The notes under the pieces: model-generated | What the model saw: the letters and a program-made list of their open reading frames with translations, nothing else | What the model was told of the DNA's origin: nothing | Databases searched by the model: none | Position numbers and translations under genes: made by a program | In this document: positions 27,286-35,747 of the stretch, piece after piece | Layout of the letters: each line of letters begins with the position of its first letter | Position numbering within the stretch: position 1 is the stretch's first letter | Assembly: GCA_021772935.1 (NCBI GenBank) | Contig: JAJFLA010000049.1 | Location: 212,234-276,233, forward strand | Reading direction: 5' to 3' | Source: Gammaproteobacteria bacterium | GTDB lineage: Bacteria; Pseudomonadota; Gammaproteobacteria; Xanthomonadales; SZUA-36 | Length of the DNA: 64,000 nucleotides

Positions 27286-28098
27286 TCATGCCTGCTTTAC
27301 GATTTCACCTGCTTTCAGCGCGAGTATCGTACCTTCGTCCAGGGCCTCCCAACCCTGATCATCCAGCGGCAGAGACGCCACCAGCACCGTTTGCTGATCT
27401 GGCATATCGATTTTGAGGCCAGGACAGCTGACTTCTTTCTGTGTTGAGCAGGACCAGCATTTTTTGATCTGTAGACCGGGCGGCTTAGGCCCTACGTGTT
27501 GTCCTGCCTCTTCATAAATACGTTTGTGAGCGTGTACAAATAGAATTTCACCATCGTGGTAAAGGAAATTACTGGATCCCAGCAGCTTCATGTCTTCACA
27601 CAGCTTTCGGAATACCTCAAAACGAATATCCAGCGAAGGCGTGCCATTGTCGTCATAGAAAGGCTTTAGGCGTGACAGCAAGGTACAAAATGCAAGCTCA
27701 GAATCGGTATCGCCGATTGGCAGAAAGCTCAAGGCTTCCGCATCCGTCATTGTCTCAATACCATCTAATGTTCCATTGTGGGCGAATAGATGTGTGCTGC
27801 GATTAAGTATGCGTCGAAACGGATGTGTGTTCTCCATCGTATGCTGTCCTCGGGTGGCATAGCGGACATGGGCGATGGCAAGTGTTGTTTTAATCGGGTT
27901 GTCGGCTATGAATCGGACCCAGGGACTGTCTTTTGCCGGTTTTGCTTCCTTCACCAGAAAGGCATCGTGGTCACAGGCCAGGGCAATACCCCAGCCATCA
28001 CGATTGTGTCGGAGTTTGGAGCCGTTTTTCGAAAACTCATCCAGCGAATAAGTGACCGCAACGGGGTTTCGGCTACTCATCGCAAATAATTCACACAT
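27286..28098 (-). CDS. Class II glutamine amidotransferase (YafJ-like)
   Basis: The 270-residue protein begins MCELFAMSS, placing the catalytic Cys at position 2 after Met removal, as in N-terminal-nucleophile glutamine amidotransferases. HNRDGWGIA (31-39), AHVRYATRG and FAHNGTLDG are the glutamine-binding segments. It contains no synthase domain, so ammonia (or another acyl transfer) must be passed to a partner or the protein acts as a hydrolase. EgtC of ergothioneine synthesis is related, but the opening resembles YafJ more. It ends a minus-strand group with the Rieske-glutamate synthase fusion; its GAGAGA ribosome-binding site overlaps the stop of a small Rieske-like ORF. Confidence 0.88.
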   Translation of the reverse strand: MCELFAMSSRNPVAVTYSLDEFSKNGSKLRHNRDGWGIALACDHDAFLVKEAKPAKDSPWVRFIADNPIKTTLAIAHVRYATRGQHTMENTHPFRRILNRSTHLFAHNGTLDGIETMTDAEALSFLPIGDTDSELAFCTLLSRLKPFYDDNGTPSLDIRFEVFRKLCEDMKLLGSSNFLYHDGEILFVHAHKRIYEEAGQHVGPKPPGLQIKKCWSCSTQKEVSCPGLKIDMPDQQTVLVASLPLDDQGWEALDEGTILALKAGEIVKQA

Positions 28099-28108
28099 AA
28101 TAATTCTC

Positions 28109-28234
28109 TCAAAAGTTAACCTGAGTCAATGCCATGGAAAAGGTACCTGCGGTCACGGTTTTCACGCGACCCGATGGCAACTCGTCTAAATCGGCGACTC
28201 TAAACCAATCCAGCTGTTTCTTGCTTTTGGTCAT
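28109..28234 (-). pseudogene. Truncated Rieske ferredoxin ORF (41 codons)
   Basis: This short frame reads MTKSKKQLDWFRVADLDE and continues LPSGRVKTVTAGTFSMALT, ending QVNF-stop. It matches the first strand region of small Rieske [2Fe-2S] proteins (W-x-V-A-x-LDELPxGRVKTVTAG) and stops just before the part that would carry both Cys-x-His cluster motifs. It starts 16 bases after the DUF5996 stop, with AAGG upstream, and ends ten bases before the amidotransferase start. It is best read as a broken gene; a translated leader peptide is an alternative. Confidence 0.75.
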
Positions 28235-28250
28235 TTGCTTTACCTTTACC

Positions 28251-29093
28251 TTATGATCCGTTGTTGAGCATTTGCGACCGACCCGCTGATAATAAATGTG
28301 TCCACAACTTAATCAGGTATTTCTTGGGGTCTTTTTGCTGCAGAAGTGATTGATACAGAACAACCACACCGCTAAACCCTTCAGTTTGCCACCTGCTGCC
28401 TGAAGGTAATGCAAGTGCAGGGAAAGTATCCGGCAAAGGATAGGCGGTTACATAAAAGTAGGGTTCCGGTATGGTTTCATCGCCAAAGGCGAAGCCAAAG
28501 TTCATTTGTTTGTCCGAATACTCCTCGTTGTCCGGGTCCTGGCCAGGGATTTTCTCACCCGGCAGCCACAACATCGACAGATCGAAATGATGTGGCCACA
28601 ATTGAATTGGACTTGTTTCCTCACCGATACTTGCACGAAATGAGCTCATGGCCGCACTGCTGGCGTTGATGGCGCGGCTCAATTTATAGGCGTCTTTAGC
28701 GGCGTAACCCACGTACGTGTCGGTGTCGTGGTTTACCCCCTGTGGGATGCACCTGTTGTCGATACCGGCTCCAATGAGAAATGCCTCAACAGCCTTGGCC
28801 AATTCCGTTGCTGGCTGACCAAGTAGCTCTATGCTTAAGTTTTCGCCATTGGCTGTGTGTACAAGCAACAGGCCATCCCTCAGGTTCAACTCCATTTCAA
28901 TATCAACACCGCCATGGATAACACCGGTGGTCAAACCGGAAAGCGACGGCCGAAGACTTGCGTGCCACCAGTGTTTACGGTTTGGGCGGCATGCTTTTAA
29001 CCATGCACCCATAACTCTTGCATATGCTTGTAGTGCATTTTTTGTTTCGCCAATGGAGTAGGCATCCAGACTGGGAAAATGTTGTGTAGTCAT
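28251..29093 (-). CDS. DUF5996 family protein
   Basis: The 280-residue protein matches the DUF5996 layout: an opening helix with TKNALQAYARVMGAWL, then HWWHASLRPSLSGLTTG, a central acidic strand region, and SPIQLWPHHFDLSMLW near residue 175, followed by FGFAFGDETIPEPYFYVTAYP. No biochemical role is known to me. No signal peptide or membrane segment is present. It lies 11 bases after the Rieske-glutamate synthase gene and is probably cotranscribed. Confidence 0.8.
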   Translation of the reverse strand: MTTQHFPSLDAYSIGETKNALQAYARVMGAWLKACRPNRKHWWHASLRPSLSGLTTGVIHGGVDIEMELNLRDGLLLVHTANGENLSIELLGQPATELAKAVEAFLIGAGIDNRCIPQGVNHDTDTYVGYAAKDAYKLSRAINASSAAMSSFRASIGEETSPIQLWPHHFDLSMLWLPGEKIPGQDPDNEEYSDKQMNFGFAFGDETIPEPYFYVTAYPLPDTFPALALPSGSRWQTEGFSGVVVLYQSLLQQKDPKKYLIKLWTHLLSAGRSQMLNNGS

Positions 29094-29104
29094 TGTTGCT
29101 CCAG

Positions 29105-30718
29105 CTACAGTTTTGAAACGCCGCCATAAGCGACGCCGGTTAGTTGTGCCATATCGGCTTTGAAGGTTGTCAGATCGTCAATTGAAAATTCGCTAAGGTG
29201 CTGGTGCCCAGCGGCTCGTGCCAACACTGTCATAAGCTCGACCGCGGCGGAAAAGAACCGTGCAAGTCTTTCAGCAGCAACGTCGACAGGTAAACGTGCA
29301 CGCAAATGTGGTTTCTGCGTTGCAATACCCACTGGACAATTATTGGTCTGGCAGGCGCGCATACCCAGACAGCCAATCGCCTGGATTGCCGCGTTTGACA
29401 AGGCAACACCATCCGCACCCAGCGCCATTGCCTTGGCAAAATCAGCCGGGTGTCGTAAACCACCTGTAATGATCAGGCTGGTATCTGATGCGTGACTAAG
29501 GTCCAGGTGACGGCGCGCTCTGGCCAGCGCAGGCACTGTTGGTACAGATATGTTGTCCCTGAAAATCAGTGGGGCTGCACCGGTACCTCCACCACGACCA
29601 TCGAGAATAATGTAGTCGACACCTACTTCAAGGGCGGCATCAATATCTTTTTCAATATGTTGGGCCGAGAGCTTGAACCCTACTGGAATACCGCCGGTAT
29701 GTTCACGTACTTCAGCCGCGAAATCACGATATTGGCTTAAGCTGGTCCAATCCGGGAACCGGGCAGGAGATATTGCTGACTGGCCGGCAGGTAATTCTCT
29801 TACTGCGGCAATCTTGCCCTGTACTTTGTTACCGGGCAGGTGTCCGCCGGTACCCGTTTTGGCGCCTTGACCCCCTTTGAAATGAAAGGCCTGGGTTTTA
29901 ACCACCTTGTCCCAGGAAAACCCAAAGCGGGCCGAAGCCAGTTCATAGAAATACCGCGAGTTTGCGGCCTGCTCCTCGGGCAGCATGCCACCTTCACCGG
30001 AACAAATGCCGGTGCCGGCGAGTTCCGCACCTTTGGCAAGCGCGACTTTTGCTTCTTCGGAAAGTGCACCGTAACTCATGTCTGAAACGAACAACGGAAT
30101 TTTCAGGTGCAGTGGTTTCTTGGCCCTGGGTCCGATAACAAGATCCGTGCCTACGGCGGCCTCGTCCAGCAGTGGCAATTTGTGCAATTGCCCGACAACA
30201 AACTGCAGATCATCCCACTTTGGTAAACTGTCTCTGGGTACACCCATGGCAGCCGACGGGCCGTGGTGACCAAGCTTGCTAAGTCCTTCGTCTGCCAGTT
30301 TACGGATGAATTTCACATAGGGTTCGTCCACCGTGCCTGTTGGGTCCTGGTAATCCCCCTGATAGGCACTGCGCTGGTAGGGTTGAGGGTGTTTTTTGGC
30401 CCACGCCTCAATTTCGTCTTCATCAACAAAGACCTGACCATCCTCTACCCAGGCATTGAATTTTGGCAAGGTTTCACTGTGGTTATACTCACTGACGCCT
30501 GTATCGAGACGATAATCCCAGCCATGCAGGCCACAAATCAGATTGTCGCCATCGACATGGCCATCCGCCATCAATGCACCACGGTGCGCGCAGCGGCCAT
30601 ACAATACACTGATGCTCTCATCAACACGTGTAATCACCAGGTCGACATTTGCGATCCGGGCGTGTGCGGGAACTCGATCTTGAAGTTCGTCCCAGTTCTT
30701 TAACGAAATTTTATTCAT
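29105..30718 (-). CDS. Rieske-[2Fe-2S] / FMN-binding glutamate synthase domain fusion
   Basis: From the ATG at 30718 the product is 537 residues. An N-terminal Rieske domain (about 1-105) has GRCAHRG (C43, H45) and CGLHGW (C62, H65). The rest is the FMN/TIM-barrel synthase domain of glutamate synthase: SDMSYGALSEEAK, GTGICSGEGGM, VKTQAFHFKGGQGAK, ILDGRGGGTGAAP, and a Cys-rich [3Fe-4S] site (C450, C456, C461) before NCPVGIA. The amidotransferase domain of classical GltB is missing; a separate one lies in the same gene group. The longer frame to 30844 adds residues unlike either domain. Amination of 2-oxoglutarate or a related keto acid is likely; electron source is inference. Confidence 0.9.
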   Translation of the reverse strand: MNKISLKNWDELQDRVPAHARIANVDLVITRVDESISVLYGRCAHRGALMADGHVDGDNLICGLHGWDYRLDTGVSEYNHSETLPKFNAWVEDGQVFVDEDEIEAWAKKHPQPYQRSAYQGDYQDPTGTVDEPYVKFIRKLADEGLSKLGHHGPSAAMGVPRDSLPKWDDLQFVVGQLHKLPLLDEAAVGTDLVIGPRAKKPLHLKIPLFVSDMSYGALSEEAKVALAKGAELAGTGICSGEGGMLPEEQAANSRYFYELASARFGFSWDKVVKTQAFHFKGGQGAKTGTGGHLPGNKVQGKIAAVRELPAGQSAISPARFPDWTSLSQYRDFAAEVREHTGGIPVGFKLSAQHIEKDIDAALEVGVDYIILDGRGGGTGAAPLIFRDNISVPTVPALARARRHLDLSHASDTSLIITGGLRHPADFAKAMALGADGVALSNAAIQAIGCLGMRACQTNNCPVGIATQKPHLRARLPVDVAAERLARFFSAAVELMTVLARAAGHQHLSEFSIDDLTTFKADMAQLTGVAYGGVSKL

Positions 30719-30734
30719 TTTACTTTGTCCTGTT

Positions 30735-32009
30735 TTAGTCATCTGCAGTAACGATGGTTCCTTCACGTAAAGGCAGTTCTGAGGTGGCCTCATTCTCTTC
30801 ACATTCACCCATTCGTGCCGTAAGCCGTCCATATAGACTGGCAAATGGTGCGGCTGTCACACCATGCAACAGAATACTTAACATAACTGTGATAACGGTG
30901 ATCGAAAGTAATTCATTCCGGTGAGGTAACTGTGTTTCTTCGAGAATAAGCAGTACAAACAAAATGGATGCCAGACCACGTGGACCGAACCAGCCAAGGA
31001 AGGATATCGTCGGTAAGCGCAGTCTTGCGCCCATGAGCGAAACCATGATGGGTACCATGCGAATAATTGTTAGGCTTAAGATAGCGTAAAGAAATGTCAT
31101 TGGGCCCGCATGTTGCAAGGCTTCAGGTAATAGTACGGCACCAAAAACCAGAAAAGTTATCAGCATCAGAAGCTGCCCCTCAGTTTCCATGAACTCGAAC
31201 AAAAATGTGCAGGGATTGCGTATGGTTTTGCCAAACGTCATGCCACCTACAAAGGCGGCAATAAAGCCATTACCGCCAATGAGTTCAGAACAGACGTATG
31301 TGAATACTGCCACCGAGAGGATACCGATTCCCTGGAATGCGGTATTGGCCCAACCACGCGCTGCTGCCGTATCGAGCAAACGTGCACCGACAAAGCCGAT
31401 GACTATGCCTGCCAAAGGCCCCAGCGTGAGTTGTAATGCAATGAAGCGAAGCCATTCTCCTGCTCCCGATGCATGTTGCTCAACACTTGCGAGGGCGGCA
31501 AACAAAAGTACAGCAGGTAGCGCAATGCCGTCATTGAGGCCACTTTCGACATTTATCGCCTGTCGGATTCGAACCGGGACAGCTTTTGCTGATACAACGG
31601 CTTGACCGAGCGCCGCGTCCGTGGGTGCCAGTAGTGCTGCCAGTAATGCGGCCTCCCAAAATAAAAATGATGGAAATAACTGGTTGGCGAAAAATGCTCC
31701 GATCATAATTGTCAGTGGCAAGCCAATCAGCAACATGCGCACCGGCAAGTTGTGATCCTGACTTAACCGTGAAAGGTCAATACGTGCGGCATCAGTGAAT
31801 AAAACCAGTATGAGTGTTAGTTCGGCGACAAGGTGAATCGCTGAATGATCCACTTCGACCCTGGCAATACCGAGCCCACCTGCGCCTATCACCAAACCGA
31901 ACAGCGTGAAAACGATCGGAGCTGTGATGATGGTTGTTCGCAGACGGCCTGAGACAAGTGCGTAGAGTAACAAGCCAGCAGTGATGATCGTGAGTGATAA
32001 CAGATCCAT
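30735..32009 (-). CDS. Cation:proton antiporter (CPA1/CPA2 type)
   Basis: The 424-residue inner-membrane protein has about twelve hydrophobic helices and the transporter signature GWFGPRGLASILFVLLI late in the chain, with charged residues in FTDAARIDL and ESGLNDG that fit the ion-binding helices of Na+/H+ or K+/H+ exchangers. The ATG at 32009 is chosen because GGAG lies at the right distance; an upstream ATG at 32021 lacks this. Its stop is 16 bases from the Rieske-glutamate synthase start, so it may lead that operon. A 6-bp inverted repeat (GCATCA-TCAT-TGATGC, 32182-32197) lies in the divergent gap with the sigma factor gene. Confidence 0.88.
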   Translation of the reverse strand: MDLLSLTIITAGLLLYALVSGRLRTTIITAPIVFTLFGLVIGAGGLGIARVEVDHSAIHLVAELTLILVLFTDAARIDLSRLSQDHNLPVRMLLIGLPLTIMIGAFFANQLFPSFLFWEAALLAALLAPTDAALGQAVVSAKAVPVRIRQAINVESGLNDGIALPAVLLFAALASVEQHASGAGEWLRFIALQLTLGPLAGIVIGFVGARLLDTAAARGWANTAFQGIGILSVAVFTYVCSELIGGNGFIAAFVGGMTFGKTIRNPCTFLFEFMETEGQLLMLITFLVFGAVLLPEALQHAGPMTFLYAILSLTIIRMVPIMVSLMGARLRLPTISFLGWFGPRGLASILFVLLILEETQLPHRNELLSITVITVMLSILLHGVTAAPFASLYGRLTARMGECEENEATSELPLREGTIVTADD

Positions 32010-32265
32010 TATTCGCTCCAACGGCGATGTGTATTAAGCAATCGCTCCGTAATGAAATCGGGCAGGTCGTAGTGTTTGGTTTTGTTCAAAGCTTGTTCCT
32101 TCGCATGGTTCGGTGTTGACGCGCGTGGCTACCTTGCTTTGATGTCAGATAAGCATCTGCACATATGAAGCTATTTGCTCAGCATCATCATTGATGCATG
32201 GCTTCCATGATCGGTTACACTTGTGTCGAAATAAGTTAGCACGAATGGGATCGTCATGATTTCCG

Positions 32266-32922
32266 ATGACTGATCATACCAATTTGCGACGAACGGACAA
32301 CACCAGCAAATCACCAATGCAGGAAGAAAAACCAAAACAGGAAAACACCTTGTCGGAGTCTGACCGAGGCACAGTGTCCGATGACCAAGAGCGACTGGTC
32401 CGCGACAACATCAGTTGGATGATGGCGCTGGCACAGCGCATGCTCGGTGAGCGAGCCTTGGCCGAAGACGCAGTGCAGAATGCATTCATTTCCGCATTTT
32501 CTGGCTTGCCAGGCTTTGAGGGACGCTCAAGTGTAAAGACCTGGTTACATCGCATTACGATCAACGCGTCCCTGATGATACTACGCAAGCAAAAAAGACT
32601 TGGTGAAGAATCTATTGATGCGTATCTTCCCGAGTTCGACCAAAACTCTTGTCGCATTGAGGCACCCTGGCCGACACTCGCAACAGCTGATGAGATTCTG
32701 GATGACGAGAGGTTACGGGCATTGGTTTATGAAAAAGTTGCGCTGTTACCGGAAACCTATCGTATCGTTTTCCAGCTTCGTGACATCGAAGGTTATGACA
32801 CCGGTGAAGTTGCAGAGCTTCTGGGTATTTCCATCAGTAACGCAAAAGTACGACTGCATCGGGCTCGGTCGGCGCTTAAAAAGCTACTGGAGCCCGTCCT
32901 TCGCGGGGAGGTGCAATCATGA
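32266..32922 (+). CDS. ECF RNA polymerase sigma factor (RpoE-like)
   Basis: The 218-residue protein contains the sigma-70 region 2 (about 45-105: AEDAVQNAFISAFSGLPGF, then SVKTWLHRITIN) and region 4 (about 155-210: LLPETYRIVFQLRDIEG, then VAELLGISISNAKVRLHRAR). It lacks region 3, as all ECF factors do. A polar 40-residue N-terminal tail precedes region 2. The following gene overlaps its stop (ATGA) and encodes a zinc-finger anti-sigma candidate, the usual ECF arrangement. Its regulon is unknown; no matching promoter pair was recognised here. Confidence 0.93.
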   Translation: MTDHTNLRRTDNTSKSPMQEEKPKQENTLSESDRGTVSDDQERLVRDNISWMMALAQRMLGERALAEDAVQNAFISAFSGLPGFEGRSSVKTWLHRITINASLMILRKQKRLGEESIDAYLPEFDQNSCRIEAPWPTLATADEILDDERLRALVYEKVALLPETYRIVFQLRDIEGYDTGEVAELLGISISNAKVRLHRARSALKKLLEPVLRGEVQS

Positions 32923-33230
32923 CTCATGTGCACAAAGCGGGCCTGCGAAACTGGCTTAAAGGCATTATGCTTAAACGCGTGCATCGTATGATTACCTGTG
33001 AGGAGTTCGAAGATTTTGTCTTGAGCTACCTGGATGGCGAGTTACCCTACAGGCAGCGATCAGTTTTTGAATGGCATATGAAGGTCTGTCGCGAGTGTCG
33101 GGATTATCTGGCCGCCTACCAACGTGCCACCGAATTGGGCCAAGCGGTCTTGTTGTCACCGCATGAGCCTGTACCAGAGGATGTGCCCGAAGACCTGATC
33201 AAAGCTATTCTTGATGCACGCACACGTTGA
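32919..33230 (+). CDS. Soluble zinc-finger anti-sigma factor (zf-HC2)
   Basis: The 103-residue protein carries the anti-sigma zinc motif: Cys 26 (ITCEEF) and HMKVCREC, giving H-x3-C-x2-C (about 52-59). It has no membrane helix, so it should stay in the cytoplasm, as in redox-sensing ZAS proteins, rather than respond through a membrane protease. The ATG at 32919 overlaps the sigma gene; internal ATGs (32967, 32988) are possible starts. Control of the sigma factor by thiol oxidation is inference from family. Confidence 0.82.
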   Translation: MTHVHKAGLRNWLKGIMLKRVHRMITCEEFEDFVLSYLDGELPYRQRSVFEWHMKVCRECRDYLAAYQRATELGQAVLLSPHEPVPEDVPEDLIKAILDARTR

Positions 33231-33304
33231 ACTGCATACTCAAGAGGCGGCCCAGGACTCTGACTGCGGGTCATGGCTTGGCATAACATCATTTAATGCC
33301 GCGA

Positions 33305-34156
33305 TTACTCGGTTACACGAAAATGTCTGTTCGCTCTATTTGTGAAAATTTTAGCCAACCAGGGCAGGTAGCGGTTAGTTAATACGAGTAATTTATATTG
33401 CCTGCCGGGTATAACGACTGTTTTTCCCTTGTCTGCAGCCATGACCTCGATGGTATCTGCGACGACGTCTTTGGCTTCCAGCCATAAATAACCCGGAAGC
33501 TGGCTGATCATTTCACGGGTACCGTTGACATCGTGAAAGTCGCTGTAGGTAAAGCCCGGACACAATGCGCAGACTTTCACCCCATCATCGGCGTTTTCCA
33601 GGGCCAGCGATTCACTGAACTTGATCAGGAAAGATTTGCTGGCACCGTAAAGCGTATGACCGGCGCTTGAGGAAATCAGTCCCGCAACTGATGCTACGTT
33701 AACAATGAATCCCCGGCCGCGCTCCTGCATGCCAGGCAGCAGTCGCCAGGTTAATTCACATACTGCGGTCATCATGACCTGGATAAAGTCGGCATGTTCC
33801 TGCCAGTCAGGCACATGGAAACTTCCAGGCAAACCATAGCCTGCGTTGTTAACCAGGTATTCAATTGCGATGTTTTCTTGTTTGAGGCGCTCAACGATTG
33901 CCACGCAAGCATTCTTTTGAGATAGGTCTGCAGTAATAATAATACTTGAGGTGCCATATGAATCTTTGAGTTCATCCGCTACCGTTTGTAGTTTTTCAGC
34001 GCGTCTGGCAACCAATACCAGTTGATAGCCCTGCGCGGCAAGTTGGCGGCAGAATTCGGCACCGATGCCTGCGGATGCACCCGTTACCAATGCCCATGAT
34101 TTCTGATTGTTTGTAGCCGTGCTTTCCTGTCCCATATCGGTGTTGACCTGTATCAT
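33305..34156 (-). CDS. Short-chain dehydrogenase/reductase
   Basis: The 283-residue protein has the classical SDR motifs: the dinucleotide loop TGASAGIG (about 25-32), NNAGYG, the catalytic Ser in VASVAGLISSSAG, and Y-G-A-S-K for the Tyr-Lys pair. ARRAEKL after the second strand has Arg residues that favour NADPH. The tail KLLVLTNRYLPWLAKIF may contact membrane. Members of this subgroup reduce keto or aldehyde groups of lipids; the substrate is not readable. It converges with the anti-sigma gene and is divergent from the NnrU gene. Confidence 0.88.
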   Translation of the reverse strand: MIQVNTDMGQESTATNNQKSWALVTGASAGIGAEFCRQLAAQGYQLVLVARRAEKLQTVADELKDSYGTSSIIITADLSQKNACVAIVERLKQENIAIEYLVNNAGYGLPGSFHVPDWQEHADFIQVMMTAVCELTWRLLPGMQERGRGFIVNVASVAGLISSSAGHTLYGASKSFLIKFSESLALENADDGVKVCALCPGFTYSDFHDVNGTREMISQLPGYLWLEAKDVVADTIEVMAADKGKTVVIPGRQYKLLVLTNRYLPWLAKIFTNRANRHFRVTE

Positions 34157-34253
34157 GTGAATTTAAATCATGCTACTACATCTTTGACAAAAATGAATTG
34201 GAATACATCTGTAATATGTGATGGTTCCTTAATATATCCGGGAGGGCTATAAC

Positions 34254-34835
34254 ATGACACGACTTGCATTGGGTGTATTACTCTGGAGTGTTGTTCATTT
34301 TATTCCGGCATTGGCTGTAGATTTCAAAAAGAATGTCGTCAACCGTATTGGTGAACAGCCTTACAAGGGTGTATTTGCCCTGTTGATGGTTTTTTCCCTT
34401 TATCTGATCATCTCTGGCTGGAAATCCATCGGTATAGAAGTGCCCGATGGCACCGAAGTGATTTTCACTTCGCCAAGTTGGGGCAAACCTGCAGCAGCTT
34501 TACTGGTACTGATTGGCTACATTCTGTTTCTGGCACCTTATCAGCCCAGTAATATCAAGCGACTGATGCGTCACCCGCAGTTAGCTGGCATGCTGTGTTG
34601 GGGGGTCGGTCATGTACTGGCTCTGGGTACGGCTCGGGCGATGGTGTTGTTTGGTGGCCTGGCAGGGTGGGCAATCATCGAAACAGTACTACTCAACCAC
34701 AGAGATGGCAATTGGCTCAAACCTGACAGGGTCGCATTTAAAAAAGATGTCGCAATTGTGCTGTTTGGCATTTTGGCTTACATGGTAGTGGGGTTCAGTC
34801 ATCACTTTCTGTTCGGTGTTTCGCCGTTCAGTTGA
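34254..34835 (+). CDS. NnrU-family membrane protein
   Basis: The 193-residue protein has five or six hydrophobic helices and the NnrU pattern: LLWSVVHFIPAL at the N-terminus, YKGVFALLMVFSLYLIISGW, and RHPQLAGMLCWGVGHVLALGT in the middle with conserved His residues. NnrU proteins are inner-membrane and were first linked to nitric oxide and nitrite metabolism; a related one is a carotenoid isomerase. GGGAGG lies eight bases before the ATG. No nitrogen-oxide genes adjoin, so its role here is open. Confidence 0.85.
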   Translation: MTRLALGVLLWSVVHFIPALAVDFKKNVVNRIGEQPYKGVFALLMVFSLYLIISGWKSIGIEVPDGTEVIFTSPSWGKPAAALLVLIGYILFLAPYQPSNIKRLMRHPQLAGMLCWGVGHVLALGTARAMVLFGGLAGWAIIETVLLNHRDGNWLKPDRVAFKKDVAIVLFGILAYMVVGFSHHFLFGVSPFS

Positions 34836-34965
34836 AGCCAGCCGTGTAATTGACCTGCATCATTTGTTTTTTTAGCCATGTATCGCATCATCTCTATCGT
34901 TTTTAGACTTGCGACAACAGCGGTGCGTGGGTATGCTTGCGCGCCTCGCGTCTAACAGAGCAATA

Positions 34966-35721
34966 ATGATGAGAAAAATACTGGTTGCAGGTAACTGGAA
35001 GATGCATGGGTCTAAAACCATGGTCCGTTCTCTGCTTGAAGGCTTATTAAAAGGCAGCTCAATGAATGGCAATGCCGATCTGGCTGTATTTCCTTCATTT
35101 CCCTACTTGTCGCTGACAGAGTCTATCTTGTCCGGTAGTCATATCCAGTGGGGTGGGCAAACGCTGAATCCAAACGCACAGGGCGCCCACAGTGGAGAGA
35201 CCAGCGGTAGCATGCTGGCAGATATGGGCTGCCGTTATGTGTTGGTGGGTCATTCGGAGCGACGCTCAATCTATGCTGAAAGTGATGTAGATGTTGCACT
35301 GCGATTCAAAGCTGCGCTCGATACCGGATTGGAGCCGGTACTGTGTGTGGGAGAAACACAGGAAGAGCGTGAAGGTGGTCAAACTGAAGCCGTAGTTGGA
35401 CGCCAGCTGGATGCAGTTATCGGTAGTGTTGGTATGGATGCTTTTAATCATGCCATCATTGCATACGAACCGGTTTGGGCGATTGGAACCGGTTTGACCG
35501 CGACGCCGCAACAGGCACAGTCTGTACATGCATTTATACGTGACAAATTATCATCTCTCGATGTTATAATAAGTGATCAATTACGAATTCTATACGGCGG
35601 CAGTGTGAATGGTTCCAATGCCGTCGAATTGTTTGCCCAGAGTGATATCGATGGCGGACTTGTTGGAGGAGCTTCACTGACAGCCGAAGACTTCCTTGCA
35701 ATCTATAGCGCCGCTGCTTAA
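34966..35721 (+). CDS. tpiA: Triose-phosphate isomerase
   Basis: TpiA interconverts dihydroxyacetone phosphate and glyceraldehyde 3-phosphate. The 251-residue product has the catalytic residues in AGNWKMHG (Lys), LVGHSERR (His) and AYEPVWAIGTG (Glu, with the following loop), plus the phosphate-binding ILYGGSVNG. The start is set at the ATG pair 34966/34969, which gives the normal family length; the frame is open further upstream. secG follows 26 bases downstream, a standard gammaproteobacterial order. Confidence 0.97.
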   Translation: MMRKILVAGNWKMHGSKTMVRSLLEGLLKGSSMNGNADLAVFPSFPYLSLTESILSGSHIQWGGQTLNPNAQGAHSGETSGSMLADMGCRYVLVGHSERRSIYAESDVDVALRFKAALDTGLEPVLCVGETQEEREGGQTEAVVGRQLDAVIGSVGMDAFNHAIIAYEPVWAIGTGLTATPQQAQSVHAFIRDKLSSLDVIISDQLRILYGGSVNGSNAVELFAQSDIDGGLVGGASLTAEDFLAIYSAAA

Positions 35722-35747
35722 AGGGTGCTCGACAAAACGGAATATAT

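Noticed and set aside
27286..28098. EgtC of the ergothioneine pathway for the class II amidotransferase
   Set aside because: The opening MCELFAMSS resembles YafJ more than EgtC, the gene is on the opposite strand to egtBD, and a remnant-bounded block separates them.
34184..34217. TTGACA with TAATAT as a promoter for the NnrU gene
   Set aside because: The spacing is 22 bases, too long for a sigma-70 promoter, and no better -10 lies at 16-18 bases.
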